From: an uncultured Collinsella sp.
GTDB taxonomy: Bacteria > Actinomycetota > Coriobacteriia > Coriobacteriales > Coriobacteriaceae
DNA length: 24,053 bases
NCBI GenBank assembly: GCA_900552705.1
Contig: USAX01000015.1
Location: 1-24,053, forward strand
Direction of reading: 5' to 3'
Below are positions 8,072-17,174 of the stretch, in pieces. Below the pieces are notes generated by a model that was not told the DNA's origin, made no database searches, and saw only the letters and a program-made list of their open reading frames with translations. Every line of letters starts with the position of its first letter. The first letter of the stretch is position 1. A program made the translations under genes and the position numbers.

Positions 8072-9514
8072 ATGGACCAGACCGTACCCGCATACGCCGC
8101 CGAGGTGGCCGATTACGGGCGCAGCCGCGACCCCGAGCCGGGTGAGGGCGCGCTCGTTAAGAACGTGCGCCCCGAATCGCCCGCATGGGATGTGGGTATC
8201 GAGCCGGGCATGCGCGTACTCACGGTCAACGGTGAGCAGCTGACCGATATGATCGTGTGGCTCTGGGAGGCAGACGACGACACCGTCGAGCTGGAGGTTT
8301 TCGACCCGCGCGACGGCACCGTCACCCCCGTTGAGCTCGATCGCTTTCCCGGCGAGGACTGGGGTCTGGAGTTCGATGGCCCCATCTTCGATGGCATGCG
8401 TACCTGCGTAAACGCCTGCGTGTTCTGCTTTATGACCATGCTGCCCAAGGGCGGCCGCTCCACGCTCTACATCCGCGATGATGACTACCGCCTAAGCTTT
8501 TTGCAGGGCAACTTCGTCACGCTGACCAACCTCACCGACGAGGACGTGCAAAATGTCATCGACCGCAACATGAGCCCCATGAACGTGTCGGTCCACGCCG
8601 TGAGCCCCGACGTCCGCCGCCGTATGATGGGCCGCAATGCCCAGCGCGGCATGGACGTGCTCGAGGCCATCATGGCCGCCGGCATCGAGATTCACGCGCA
8701 GATCGTGCTGTGTCCCGGCATGAACGACGGCGAGGAGCTACAAAAGACGCTGCGCTTTTGCGAGGAGCACGAGCAAATCACGAGCCTGGGCATTGTGCCA
8801 CTTGGTTTTACCAAGCATCAGAACCGTTTTAGCTGGTCCTACAGCGACAAGCCCGAGCTGGCGCGCGAGACCATCGACATGATCCGCCCCTTCCAGGACC
8901 GTGCCTTTGAGCGCTTTGGTCGTCACACTTTCCAGATGAGCGACGAGTTCTATCTGGACGCCGGCATCGAGCCGCCCGAGGCGGACTTTTACGACGGCTA
9001 CCCGCAGTACTACGACGGCATCGGCATGATCCGCTCCTATCTGGATGAGACCGACAACGTGCTCGCTGCCGATGCCGAGCGCCTGTGCTGCGTTCGCGAG
9101 GCAATCGCCGCCCGTGGCCAGCGCCTGCTGTGTCTCTCGGGTGCCAGCGCGCGCGACACGGTGGCGCGCTTCGTGGAGTCGCCCCACGGCCTTGCCGGTA
9201 CCGTCACGGCCATCAAAAACCGCTACTTTGGCGGCAACGTGGACGTGACCGGCCTCATCGTCGCCTGCGACATCTTGGAGCAGCTGCCGCAGGACCTGTC
9301 GGGGGTTATGCTCTTTGTGCCTAAGCTTATGTTCAACGCTGACGGCATGACGCTTGACGAGTATCATCGTGACGATTTACTTGCAAGCCTTACCGGTCGC
9401 AGTGCCGAGGTTCATGTGGTATCGACCATGCCGCATGAGCTGCTCGATACCCTGGAGCATATTCTTGGCATAACGCCCGCCAATTCAACTATTCCCGCTG
9501 ACCCTACCCATTAA
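8072..9514 (+). CDS. PDZ/radical-SAM protein of the DUF512 family
   Basis: A 480-residue protein of unknown reaction. Residues about 25-75 form a PDZ-like domain (VRPESPAWDVGIEPGMRVLTVNG), then comes a cysteine cluster C112-x3-C116-x2-C119 (CVNACVFC), the radical-SAM type spacing for a 4Fe-4S cluster, in a TIM-barrel-like region with MNVSVHAVSPDVR. The C-terminal 200 residues match the DUF512 domain as I remember it (SDEFYLDAG, GASARDTVARF, NRYFGGNVDVTGL). The same protein is a frequent neighbour of der and plsY in Clostridia and Actinobacteria, as here, which hints at a role linked to ribosome maturation or RNA modification, but no function is established that I can cite. Start 8072 is two bases after ispH; AAGGAG lies 15 bases upstream inside ispH, so coupling is likely. 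Confidence 0.9.
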   Translation: MDQTVPAYAAEVADYGRSRDPEPGEGALVKNVRPESPAWDVGIEPGMRVLTVNGEQLTDMIVWLWEADDDTVELEVFDPRDGTVTPVELDRFPGEDWGLEFDGPIFDGMRTCVNACVFCFMTMLPKGGRSTLYIRDDDYRLSFLQGNFVTLTNLTDEDVQNVIDRNMSPMNVSVHAVSPDVRRRMMGRNAQRGMDVLEAIMAAGIEIHAQIVLCPGMNDGEELQKTLRFCEEHEQITSLGIVPLGFTKHQNRFSWSYSDKPELARETIDMIRPFQDRAFERFGRHTFQMSDEFYLDAGIEPPEADFYDGYPQYYDGIGMIRSYLDETDNVLAADAERLCCVREAIAARGQRLLCLSGASARDTVARFVESPHGLAGTVTAIKNRYFGGNVDVTGLIVACDILEQLPQDLSGVMLFVPKLMFNADGMTLDEYHRDDLLASLTGRSAEVHVVSTMPHELLDTLEHILGITPANSTIPADPTH

Positions 9515-9524
9515 AGGAGAGCAG

Positions 9525-10859
9525 ATGAAACCTATCGTCGCCGTCGTCGGACGCCCCAACGTGGGCAAGTCCACGCTCGTCAACCGCCTGGCCCAGACCT
9601 CGGACGCCATCGTCCACGAGTCCCGCGGCGTCACGCGCGACCGCTCATACCACACGGCCGATTGGAACGGCCGCGAGTTCACCATCGTCGACACGGGCGG
9701 CATCGAGCCGCTCAAGAGCGACGACGTTTTTGCCACGTCCATCCGCGACCAGGCCCTTGCCGCCGCCGAGGAAGCCGCCGTCATCCTGTTTGTGGTCGAT
9801 GGCCGCACCGGCGTCACCGAGGAGGACGAGTCGGTCGCTCGCATGCTCAAGCGCTCCGACAAGCCGGTCTTTCTGCTGGTGAACAAGCTCGACAATCCCG
9901 ATCGCGAAAACGACAACATCTGGGAGTTCTATTCACTTGGCATCGGTGAGCCCACGCCGCTCTCGGCCCTGCATGGGCATGGCACGGGCGACCTGCTCGA
10001 CGACATCGTGGCCCTGTTGCCCGAGGAGGAGGACGAGGTCGCCGACGAGTTCCCCGACGCGCTGAACGTGGCCATCATCGGCCGCCCCAACGCCGGTAAG
10101 TCCTCGCTGTTCAACCGCATCCTGGGCGCCGACCGCTCCATCGTGTCCAACATCGCCGGCACCACGCGTGATGCCATCGACACCGTCGTCGAGCGCGACG
10201 GCAAGCACTACCGCATGGTCGACACCGCGGGCATTCGCAAGAAGAGCACCGTATACGAGAACATCGAGTACTATTCGATGGTCCGCGGCCTGCGTGCCAT
10301 CGACCGCGCCGACGTGGCGCTGCTCGTCGTCGACGCCTCCGTGGGCGTAACCGAGCAGGACCAGAAGGTCATGGGCTTGGCCATCGAGCGCGGCTGCGCC
10401 ATCGTGGTGCTGCTCAACAAGTGGGACCTGCTCGACGATGACCGCAAGCGCGAGGCCTGCATGGAGACCGTCGACCGCCGTCTGGGCGTCATGGCTCCCT
10501 GGGCCCAGTACCTGCGTATCTCGGCCCTGACCGGCCGCAGCGTCGAGAAGATCTGGGCGATGGTCGACGCGGCCGAAAAGACGCGCTCGCAAAAGATCAC
10601 CACCTCGCGCCTCAACACGTTCCTCACCGACCTGCGCGAGTTTGGCCACACCGTGGTGGACGGCAAGCGTCGCCTGCGCATGCACTACGTGACTCAGACG
10701 GGCATCAACCCGCCGACGTTTACGTTCTTCGTCAACCACAGCGACCTGGTCAACGACACCTACCAGCGCTACGTGGAGAACCGTATGCGCTCGACCTTCG
10801 ATTTTTCCGGCACGCCCATTCGACTCTTCTTTAGGAAGAAGGAGCAAAAGGATGCATAA
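9525..10859 (+). CDS. der: Ribosome biogenesis GTPase Der (EngA)
   Basis: Der is an essential double GTPase for 50S subunit assembly. The first G domain has GRPNVGKST (9-17), DTGG (from Asp56) and NKLD; the second has GRPNAGKSS (186-194), DTAGI and NKWD. The last 80 residues form the KH-like RNA-binding domain (PPTFTFFVNHSDLVNDTYQRY region). At 444 aa it is a normal single Der without the N-terminal Cmk fusion seen in some Actinobacteria; here cmk is a separate gene 3 kb upstream. TAAAGGAGAG precedes the ATG. The 3' end overlaps plsY by 8 bases. Confidence 0.97.
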   Translation: MKPIVAVVGRPNVGKSTLVNRLAQTSDAIVHESRGVTRDRSYHTADWNGREFTIVDTGGIEPLKSDDVFATSIRDQALAAAEEAAVILFVVDGRTGVTEEDESVARMLKRSDKPVFLLVNKLDNPDRENDNIWEFYSLGIGEPTPLSALHGHGTGDLLDDIVALLPEEEDEVADEFPDALNVAIIGRPNAGKSSLFNRILGADRSIVSNIAGTTRDAIDTVVERDGKHYRMVDTAGIRKKSTVYENIEYYSMVRGLRAIDRADVALLVVDASVGVTEQDQKVMGLAIERGCAIVVLLNKWDLLDDDRKREACMETVDRRLGVMAPWAQYLRISALTGRSVEKIWAMVDAAEKTRSQKITTSRLNTFLTDLREFGHTVVDGKRRLRMHYVTQTGINPPTFTFFVNHSDLVNDTYQRYVENRMRSTFDFSGTPIRLFFRKKEQKDA

Positions 10860-11535
10860 TCCGATTCTGCTGACCGCCATCTGCGCCGTGGTCTCGTTCT
10901 TTATCGGAGCGATTCCGTTTGGCCTGATCCTGGGCCGCGTGTTCAACCACACCGACATTCGCAAGGCGGGCTCCGGCAACATCGGCACCACCAACGCCCT
11001 GCGCGTAGCCGGACCCAAGGTGGCCGCGCTCACGCTGCTGCTCGACTGCCTTAAGGGCGCCATCTGCGTCATAATCGCCCGTCCGCTTATCGCGGGCGTG
11101 GGCTATGGCTTCCCTGTGAGCATCATGGCGCCTGGAGCCCCCGGCGACTGGATGCTCGGCGTCATCTGCCTGGCTGCGGTGTGGGGCCACATCTTCTCGC
11201 CTTACCTCAACTTCCATGGCGGCAAGGGTATCGCCGTGGGCTTGGGCGTCATCCTCGCCTGGTACATGCCCATCGGACTTTCGCTGCTGGGCATGTTCAT
11301 CGTGGCCGTCGCCATCACCAAGTTTGTGTCGGTGGGCTCGCTTGCCGCGGCCATCGGTCTTCCCATCGCCGTCTGCGCGGTCTTTCCGTACAGCAGCCTG
11401 GAACTTAAGTTTTGCATGGCGCTGATCGGCATCACCGTGGTGTGGGCCCATCGTGCGAACATCAAAAAGCTCATGACGGGTAAGGAGTCCAAGCTCTCGT
11501 TTACCGAGCGCGTCACCGAGCCCGACGATAAGTAG
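10852..11535 (+). CDS. plsY: Acyl-phosphate:glycerol-3-phosphate acyltransferase
   Basis: PlsY is a polytopic membrane enzyme that transfers an acyl group from acyl-phosphate to glycerol-3-phosphate, the first committed step of phospholipid synthesis in most bacteria. GSGNIGTTN (from Gly40, motif 1) and GHIFSPYLNFHGGKG (112-126, motif 2, with the phosphate-binding GGKG) are clear. Five or so hydrophobic helices are visible. The length of 227 aa is normal, with a short basic C-terminal tail. AGAAGGAG lies before the ATG inside der, which it overlaps by 8 bases; gpsA, which makes its substrate, follows after 9 bases. Confidence 0.96.
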   Translation: MHNPILLTAICAVVSFFIGAIPFGLILGRVFNHTDIRKAGSGNIGTTNALRVAGPKVAALTLLLDCLKGAICVIIARPLIAGVGYGFPVSIMAPGAPGDWMLGVICLAAVWGHIFSPYLNFHGGKGIAVGLGVILAWYMPIGLSLLGMFIVAVAITKFVSVGSLAAAIGLPIAVCAVFPYSSLELKFCMALIGITVVWAHRANIKKLMTGKESKLSFTERVTEPDDK

Positions 11536-11544
11536 GAGAGAGTC

Positions 11545-12552
11545 ATGAATGTTGCGCTGATTGGCTCTGGCTCCTGGGGAACCGCCGTCGCCGGCCTTGC
11601 CGCCGCGCGGGCCGAGCGCGTGACCATGTGGGCCCATAGCGAGCAGACGGCCGCCGGCATCAATGGCGAGCACCGTAACCCCCGGTATCTTATGGGCTGC
11701 GAGCTGCCCGGCAACGTCGTCGCCACCACGGACCTGTCGCAGGGGCTCGACGGCGCCGACGCCATTATCTTTGCCGTGCCCTCCACGCACCTGCGCAGCG
11801 TATGCCATCAGGCGGCACCTTGTATCGCCAGCGACACCCCGGTGCTCTGCCTCACCAAGGGCATTGAGCCCGAATCCGGCCTGCTCATGAGCGAGGTCAT
11901 TGCCAGCGAAATCGGCAACGAAACGCGCGTGGCGGCGCTCTCCGGCCCCAACCATGCCGAGGAGATCTGCCGCGGCGGGCTTTCTGCCGCCGTCATCGCC
12001 AGCGAAGACCCGCAGGTAGGGGAGACCTTTAAGGACCTGCTCCTATCCACGGCCTTCCGCATCTACCTGTCGCAGGACATGACCGGCGTCGAGGTTTGCG
12101 GCGCCATGAAGAATGTCATCGCCATCGTGTGCGGCATCTCCGCCGGCACCGGCGCGGGCGACAACACGCTCGCCCTTATCATGACGCGCGGCCTGGCCGA
12201 GATTAGCCGACTGGTACACGCCCGTGGCGGGCAGGCCATAACGTGCATGGGACTCGCCGGCATGGGTGACCTCATCGCCACCTGTACCTCGGAGCATTCG
12301 CGCAACCGCACCTTTGGCTACGAGTTTGCCCACGGCGTGTCGCTCGACGAGTACCAGGCGCGCACGCATATGGTGGTCGAGGGCGCCGTCGCCGCCCGCA
12401 GCGTGAGCGAGCTCGCCCGTTCACTGGGCGTAGACATTCCGCTCACCTTTGCCGTGGAGCAAACGCTCTACAACGGTGTTACTTTGGATAGGGCGCTCGA
12501 GATTCTTACCGATCGCGTACCCTCCCAAGAGTTCTACGGACTCACCGACTAG
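11545..12552 (+). CDS. gpsA: NAD(P)-dependent glycerol-3-phosphate dehydrogenase
   Basis: GpsA reduces dihydroxyacetone phosphate to sn-glycerol-3-phosphate, the substrate of the neighbouring PlsY. The Rossmann nucleotide-binding loop GSGSWGTA occupies residues 7-14. ALSGPNHAEEI and the catalytic-lysine block CGAMKNVIAI (Lys189) are typical, as are GLAGMGDLIATCTSEHSRNR and the C-terminal helix with P-L-x-x-A-V-E. The length of 335 aa is normal. TAGGAGAG precedes the ATG. The gene order plsY-gpsA is widespread and pairs production and use of glycerol-3-phosphate. Confidence 0.97.
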   Translation: MNVALIGSGSWGTAVAGLAAARAERVTMWAHSEQTAAGINGEHRNPRYLMGCELPGNVVATTDLSQGLDGADAIIFAVPSTHLRSVCHQAAPCIASDTPVLCLTKGIEPESGLLMSEVIASEIGNETRVAALSGPNHAEEICRGGLSAAVIASEDPQVGETFKDLLLSTAFRIYLSQDMTGVEVCGAMKNVIAIVCGISAGTGAGDNTLALIMTRGLAEISRLVHARGGQAITCMGLAGMGDLIATCTSEHSRNRTFGYEFAHGVSLDEYQARTHMVVEGAVAARSVSELARSLGVDIPLTFAVEQTLYNGVTLDRALEILTDRVPSQEFYGLTD

Positions 12553-12570
12553 CGCAGAAAGGCTTCTACC

Positions 12571-13242
12571 ATGGGTTCCATCAAAATTGCTCCGTCCGTC
12601 CTCTCGGCCGACATGGCCAACCTCAAGGGCGAACTCGATAAGATCGCCGGTGCCGACTACGTGCACTTCGACGTCATGGACGGCCACTTTACCGGCAACC
12701 TCACCTTTGGCGTTGACATCCTCAAGGCCGTCAAGCGCTCCACCGACGTGCCGGTCGACGCGCACCTGATGGTGTCGAACCCCGACGAGACGGTCGATTG
12801 GTACGCCGACGCCGGTGCCGACATGATCACCGTGCACTACGAGGCTTCCACGCACCTGCACCGCACGCTCACGCATCTGCAGCAGCGCGGCGTCAAGGCC
12901 GGCGTGGTGCTCAACCCCGCCACCCCCGTGTGCGTGCTCGAGAGCATCATCGACGTCGTCGATATGGTGCTGCTCATGAGTGTGAACCCGGGCTTTGGCG
13001 GCCAGAGCTTTATCCCGGGCACGCTGCCTAAGCTGCACGAGCTTACGGCCATGTGTGAGCGTCACAGCGTGTCGCCCCTGATCGAGGTCGATGGCGGTAT
13101 TTCTTCCAAGAACATCGCCGAGGTCGTCAAGGCCGGCGCCAACGTGCTCGTAGCCGGCTCCGCCGTTTTTAAGTCCGAAGATCCCGCCGCCGAGGTTGCG
13201 CTGCTGCAGAAGCTGGGCAATGAGGCCGCACAGGAGGCATAA
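12571..13242 (+). CDS. rpe: Ribulose-phosphate 3-epimerase
   Basis: Rpe interconverts ribulose-5-phosphate and xylulose-5-phosphate in the pentose phosphate pathway. The TIM-barrel metal ligands are in place: H32 and D34 in VHFDVMDGHF, H65 in DAHLMV and D174 in EVDGGIS. SVNPGFGGQSF and the phosphate-binding VAGSAVF loop complete the signature. The length of 223 aa is normal. AGAAAGG lies upstream of the ATG and 18 bases separate it from gpsA. Its presence among lipid and cofactor genes seems to be operon packing rather than pathway logic. Confidence 0.96.
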   Translation: MGSIKIAPSVLSADMANLKGELDKIAGADYVHFDVMDGHFTGNLTFGVDILKAVKRSTDVPVDAHLMVSNPDETVDWYADAGADMITVHYEASTHLHRTLTHLQQRGVKAGVVLNPATPVCVLESIIDVVDMVLLMSVNPGFGGQSFIPGTLPKLHELTAMCERHSVSPLIEVDGGISSKNIAEVVKAGANVLVAGSAVFKSEDPAAEVALLQKLGNEAAQEA

Positions 13243-13248
13243 ACCCTT

Positions 13249-14427
13249 ATGACCGCAGGTCAAAACCGCATACCCGTGAATCTTGACTATGCCGCCTCGA
13301 CGCCCATGCGCGCCGAGGCGCTCCTTGCGCAGCGTGAGTACGATGATAGCGAGCTCGCCGGCGTCAACCCCAACTCGCTGCACTCACTTGGCCGCAAGGC
13401 CGCCGCACGCCTGGAAGTCGCCCGTCGCGAGATCGCCCGCAGCTTTGGCGCACGCGTTCGCCCGTCCGAGATCATCCTTACCAACGGCGGCACCGAGGCC
13501 AACCAGCTGGCGCTGCTCGGTCTTGCCGAGGGCGCTCGTCAGCGCGATCGCAAGCGTAACCGTGTGATCGTATCTGCCATCGAGCACGATTCGATTCTGG
13601 ACAACCTGCCGCTGCTGCGCGCCGCCGGCTTTACCGTCGATCTGGTGCAACCCTGCCGTGCGGGCTACATTGAACCTGCCGCGCTCATCGAGCTGCTCGG
13701 CGACGACGTGGCGCTCGTAAGCATCATGGCCGCCAACAACGAGACCGGCGTGGTACAACCTATCCGCGAGCTTGCCTCGGCCGCGCATACCGCAGGCGCC
13801 CTGTTCCACACCGATGCCATCCAGGGCTACTTGCATATTCCGCTCGATGTCACCGAGCTGGGCGTCGACGCCATGTCCGTCGCAGCCCACAAGATTGGCG
13901 GTCCCGTGGCATCTGGCGCACTCTACCTTAAGAGCCGCACGCCGCTGCGCCCGCGCATCTTTGGCGGCGGACAGGAGGCCGGTCGTCGTGCCGGCACGCA
14001 AGACCTGCGAACGCAGCTCGCCTTTGCCGCTGCCGCCTCGTCTCTGACGCCCCATGTGGCTCAGGAGCGCGCGAAGCTGCAAGCCCTTTCCGACAAGCTC
14101 TACGCCACGCTTACGGCCCACCAGCGCATTCACGCCACCATGGGCGACTACGCACAGGCCGACCGTCTGCCGGGTATGGTTTCGATCTACATTGACGGCA
14201 TGGACTCCGAGGAACTCATCATCAAGCTCGACGCCGCCGGCTTTGAGGTGTCGGCAGGCTCGGCATGCTCGAGTGGCAGCATGGACCCGAGCCACGTGCT
14301 CAGCGCGATGGGCATCGGCCGCGAACAGGCGCTGGGTGCCTTGCGCATCTCCTTCGATGATCGCGTGAATCCAGGCGATCTGGACGACTTTGCCCAGACG
14401 CTGCTCTCGATCGTAGGTGCCGCATGA
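13249..14427 (+). CDS. Cysteine desulfurase (NifS/IscS-like, PLP-dependent)
   Basis: A class V aminotransferase-fold enzyme that takes sulfur from cysteine for iron-sulfur cluster or thiolation chemistry. TNGGTEANQLAL binds the PLP phosphate, AAHKIGGP contains the Schiff-base lysine (Lys215) and SAGSACSSGSMDPSHVL carries the active-site cysteine (Cys340) on the mobile loop, with the long loop of group I (NifS/IscS) enzymes. The length of 392 aa is normal. ACAGGAGG sits at the end of rpe, 6 bases separate the genes, and the stop overlaps the next start as ATGA. No IscU or SufU gene is nearby, so its sulfur acceptor is unknown. IspH and the DUF512 protein upstream both need iron-sulfur clusters, which may be relevant. 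Confidence 0.93.
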   Translation: MTAGQNRIPVNLDYAASTPMRAEALLAQREYDDSELAGVNPNSLHSLGRKAAARLEVARREIARSFGARVRPSEIILTNGGTEANQLALLGLAEGARQRDRKRNRVIVSAIEHDSILDNLPLLRAAGFTVDLVQPCRAGYIEPAALIELLGDDVALVSIMAANNETGVVQPIRELASAAHTAGALFHTDAIQGYLHIPLDVTELGVDAMSVAAHKIGGPVASGALYLKSRTPLRPRIFGGGQEAGRRAGTQDLRTQLAFAAAASSLTPHVAQERAKLQALSDKLYATLTAHQRIHATMGDYAQADRLPGMVSIYIDGMDSEELIIKLDAAGFEVSAGSACSSGSMDPSHVLSAMGIGREQALGALRISFDDRVNPGDLDDFAQTLLSIVGAA

Positions 14428-15233
14428 TTGTTGCCGATCTCGCGCGTGCCTTGCTGGCACGCTATCCCAAAGCAAATGCCGAGAGCTGGGATCACGTAGG
14501 ACTTTCCGTAGGTGACCCTGCCGCCGAGATTACCGGCGTGGCCTGCGCACTCGACGCGACCGAAGCCAACGTGCACCGCGCCCAGGAGGCCGGTGCCAAC
14601 GTGTTGTTGACGCATCATCCTATCTACATCAAGGCACCCGAGGCGTTTTGCCCGGCGGATGCGTCGCGTCCCCAGTGCAGCGCAGCACTGTTTGAGGCCG
14701 CCCGCTGCGGCGTGAGCATTATTTCACTCCATACCAATCTAGACCGCTCGCACGAGGCGCGCGCCTGCCTAAGTGAGCTGCTGGACGCCGCGCCCGCAAG
14801 CTCGTTGGAGCACGTGGACGACCCCGAGGCCTGCGGACTGGGCGTACTCGCGACCCTCCACGACCCCTGCAGCCTGCGCAACCTTGCCGCACGCGCCGCA
14901 GCGGCGTTTGGCAGCGACCCGCGCGTGTGGGGCGAGGCCGATCACCCGTGCCGAACCATCGCAATTTTGGGCGGTTCGCTGGGTGACTTTGGCGAGCTTG
15001 CCATCGCCGCCGGTGCGGATGTCATCGTGACGGGCGAGGCGGGCTACCACGCGGCACAGGACCTCACTCTGCGCGGTCTGCCGGTGATCTTGCTCGGCCA
15101 CGACCGCTCCGAGGAGCCGTTCGTTGATATATTGATGAACTCTGCAGTTGACGCCGGGGTCGACCCCCGTCATGCGATTAAAATACTGAACCCTTGCCAA
15201 TGGTGGACTGTGACAAAAGGAGAGAACTTATGA
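14424..15233 (+). CDS. NIF3/DUF34 family metal-binding protein
   Basis: A member of the Nif3-like family, often labelled GTP cyclohydrolase 1 type 2 without good support. The dinuclear metal site is visible: THHP with His64-His65, SLHTNLD, and GHDRSEEP near the C-terminus. At 269 aa it is the short form without the inserted PII-like domain. It overlaps the desulfurase stop by an ATGA junction and the next gene by another, so the three are translationally coupled. The pairing of NIF3 with a C4-type zinc-ribbon coiled-coil protein downstream is a long-conserved neighbourhood in bacteria. The actual reaction is not settled in the family. Confidence 0.92.
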   Translation: MIVADLARALLARYPKANAESWDHVGLSVGDPAAEITGVACALDATEANVHRAQEAGANVLLTHHPIYIKAPEAFCPADASRPQCSAALFEAARCGVSIISLHTNLDRSHEARACLSELLDAAPASSLEHVDDPEACGLGVLATLHDPCSLRNLAARAAAAFGSDPRVWGEADHPCRTIAILGGSLGDFGELAIAAGADVIVTGEAGYHAAQDLTLRGLPVILLGHDRSEEPFVDILMNSAVDAGVDPRHAIKILNPCQWWTVTKGENL

Positions 15234-15949
15234 GCGCCGGCGCTACGCTACTCAAGCTGCAACAGATCGATTTGGAGCTCGCCCGCAACAAGAGCGAACT
15301 TGCCAATATGCCGGAGCTCAAGGAGCTCGCTTCCAAGCGCAAGACCTACGTTAAGCTCAAGGCCGAAATGACCAAGCTCTACGCCCAACGCAAGGACCTG
15401 GATATTGAGCTCGACGATCTCAACACCACCGAGATCCAGACCAATAACGCCATCGAGGCCGCTAAGAAGCGCCACGTTGACGGCTCCGACTACCGCGAGG
15501 TACAGGACCTGGAAAACGAGCTCGCCACCCTGGCCAAGCGCCTGGACAAGATTGAGCACACCCGCAAGGATGTCGTTGTCGCCCACAAAGAGGCGCTCGA
15601 CCGCGAGACCCGCGCGCAGGCAATCATCGCCAAGTTCGAGGAGGGCGTGAAGGCCGATACCAAGGCCGCCCGCGCCAAGGCTGCCGACCTGCAGGCTCAG
15701 ATCGAAGCCGCCACTAAGGAGCGCACCGCTCTTGCCGCCACGCTGCCGGCCAACGTGCTCACCGACTACGAGCGTCTGCTCAAGCAGTTCCGCGGCTTGG
15801 CCGTCGAGACCATCCAGGGCAACATCCCCACGGTCTGCCACACCGCGCTGCAGGCATCGTCCATGAGCGACCTCAACCACGACGGTAGCGAGATTACGCA
15901 CTGTCCGTACTGCCACCGCCTCCTGGTGCTCCCGAGCAAGGAAGCCTAG
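15230..15949 (+). CDS. Coiled-coil protein with degenerate C-terminal zinc ribbon
   Basis: A 239-residue protein dominated by a long helical coiled coil (about residues 8-190, heptad-rich with K, E, A, L), then a short C-terminal metal-binding region. Start 15230 is preferred to a TTG at 15194 because AAAGGAGAG lies just upstream and it gives the ATGA overlap with the NIF3 gene. In the usual C4-type family the ribbon has two CxxC pairs; here the second, CPYC, is intact but the first shows one cysteine (TVCHTAL), perhaps with histidine helping. Function is unknown; family members sit next to NIF3 and have been linked to RNA or nucleic acid binding by structure only. Confidence 0.88.
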   Translation: MSAGATLLKLQQIDLELARNKSELANMPELKELASKRKTYVKLKAEMTKLYAQRKDLDIELDDLNTTEIQTNNAIEAAKKRHVDGSDYREVQDLENELATLAKRLDKIEHTRKDVVVAHKEALDRETRAQAIIAKFEEGVKADTKAARAKAADLQAQIEAATKERTALAATLPANVLTDYERLLKQFRGLAVETIQGNIPTVCHTALQASSMSDLNHDGSEITHCPYCHRLLVLPSKEA

Positions 15950-15951
15950 CG

Positions 15952-17166
15952 ATGACGGCGGCATCCAACAATTCAATGCAACTTGAGGGAAAAACGATCC
16001 TGCTGGGCATTACCGGCGGGATCGCCGCCTATAAGTCGTGCAATATCGTGCGCCTGCTGCAAAAGCGCGGCGCACGTGTCAAAGTCGTTATGAGCGAGCA
16101 TGCCACGGAGTTCGTGGGCCCGCTCACGTTCCGCGCGCTCACCAATGAGCCGGTCGCGGTTGGGCTATTCGACGACCCGTCTGACCCCATCCACCATATC
16201 TCGCTTGCGCAGGAGCCCGATCTGGTGGTCGTGGCGCCCGCGACGGCCAATATCATCGCCAAGATGGCCAACGGCATCGCCGACGACCTCATCTCCACCA
16301 CGCTGCTTGCCACGCCGCGCCCCATCGTGATCGCACCGGCCATGAACAATGGCATGTGGAAGGCACCGGCCACACAGGCCAACATGGCCACGTTGCGCGA
16401 CCGCGGCGTTCACGTGGTGGGACCCGGCAGCGGCTACCTTGCGTGCGGCGACGTGGACACGGGCCGCATGAGCGAGCCCGAGGACATCGTCGAGGCTGTC
16501 TGTGAGGTGCTCAACCCCGTGCCGCAAGACCTGACGGGCAAGCGCATCGTCATCACCGCCGGCCCCACGCACGAGCCGATCGACCCGGTGCGATTCATTG
16601 GCAACCGTTCTTCGGGCAAGATGGGCATCGCCCTGGCGGGGGAGGCCGCACGTCGCGGTGCCGCCGTCACGCTCGTGCTGGGACCGACATCGCTCGATGT
16701 TCCCCGCGGTGTGGAGTGCGTGCACGTACAGACCGCCTCAGAAATGCTCAAGGCAGCGCTGAGCGCCTTCCAGACGGCCGACGCGGCCATTTGCGCCGCC
16801 GCCGTCGCCGACTACACGCCGGCGGCCCCGGCGGACCATAAACTCAAAAAGGCCAACGAGCGCCTGGATCGAATCGAGCTCGTCGAGACCGTTGACATCT
16901 TGGCCGAACTTTCACGCCAAAAGGGCGATCGCCTCGTAATCGGCTTTGCAGCCGAGACTGATAACGTCGTCGAGTACGCCGAGCGCAAATTGACCCGCAA
17001 AGGCTGCGATGCCATTATTGCCAACGATGTCTCACGCGCCGATTCGGGCTTTGGAACCGACACCAACAAGGCTTGGATCGTGAGCATAGCGGGTACGCAA
17101 GAACTACCCGTACTAACAAAACCCCAGCTCGCAGATACAATTTTGGACTTGCTTCAAAATTTGTAA
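15952..17166 (+). CDS. coaBC: Bifunctional phosphopantothenoylcysteine decarboxylase/phosphopantothenate-cysteine ligase
   Basis: CoaBC (Dfp) carries two consecutive steps of coenzyme A synthesis. The N-terminal flavoprotein CoaC domain (about 1-190) has GITGGIAAYKS, the APAMNNGMW motif with Asn132 and GYLACGDVDTGRM with Cys165 on the substrate flap. The C-terminal CoaB domain (about 195-400) has TAGPTHEPIDPVRFIGNRSSGKMG for nucleotide binding and KLKK (297-300) containing the expected catalytic lysine. The length of 404 aa is normal. ATG 15952 has AAGGAAG upstream; ATG 15976 lacks a ribosome site. It is the last gene of the long + strand block. No hairpin-plus-T terminator follows directly, so transcription may run into the tRNA gene and stop at 17333-17362. 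Confidence 0.96.
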   Translation: MTAASNNSMQLEGKTILLGITGGIAAYKSCNIVRLLQKRGARVKVVMSEHATEFVGPLTFRALTNEPVAVGLFDDPSDPIHHISLAQEPDLVVVAPATANIIAKMANGIADDLISTTLLATPRPIVIAPAMNNGMWKAPATQANMATLRDRGVHVVGPGSGYLACGDVDTGRMSEPEDIVEAVCEVLNPVPQDLTGKRIVITAGPTHEPIDPVRFIGNRSSGKMGIALAGEAARRGAAVTLVLGPTSLDVPRGVECVHVQTASEMLKAALSAFQTADAAICAAAVADYTPAAPADHKLKKANERLDRIELVETVDILAELSRQKGDRLVIGFAAETDNVVEYAERKLTRKGCDAIIANDVSRADSGFGTDTNKAWIVSIAGTQELPVLTKPQLADTILDLLQNL

Positions 17167-17174
17167 AAAAGTTC

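Noticed and set aside
9933..11072. 379-codon minus-strand frame, and similar ones at 294-1421, 10831-11955, 12421-13383 and 13384-14475
   Set aside because: All are antisense shadows of well-identified + strand genes, without ribosome sites or recognisable domains.
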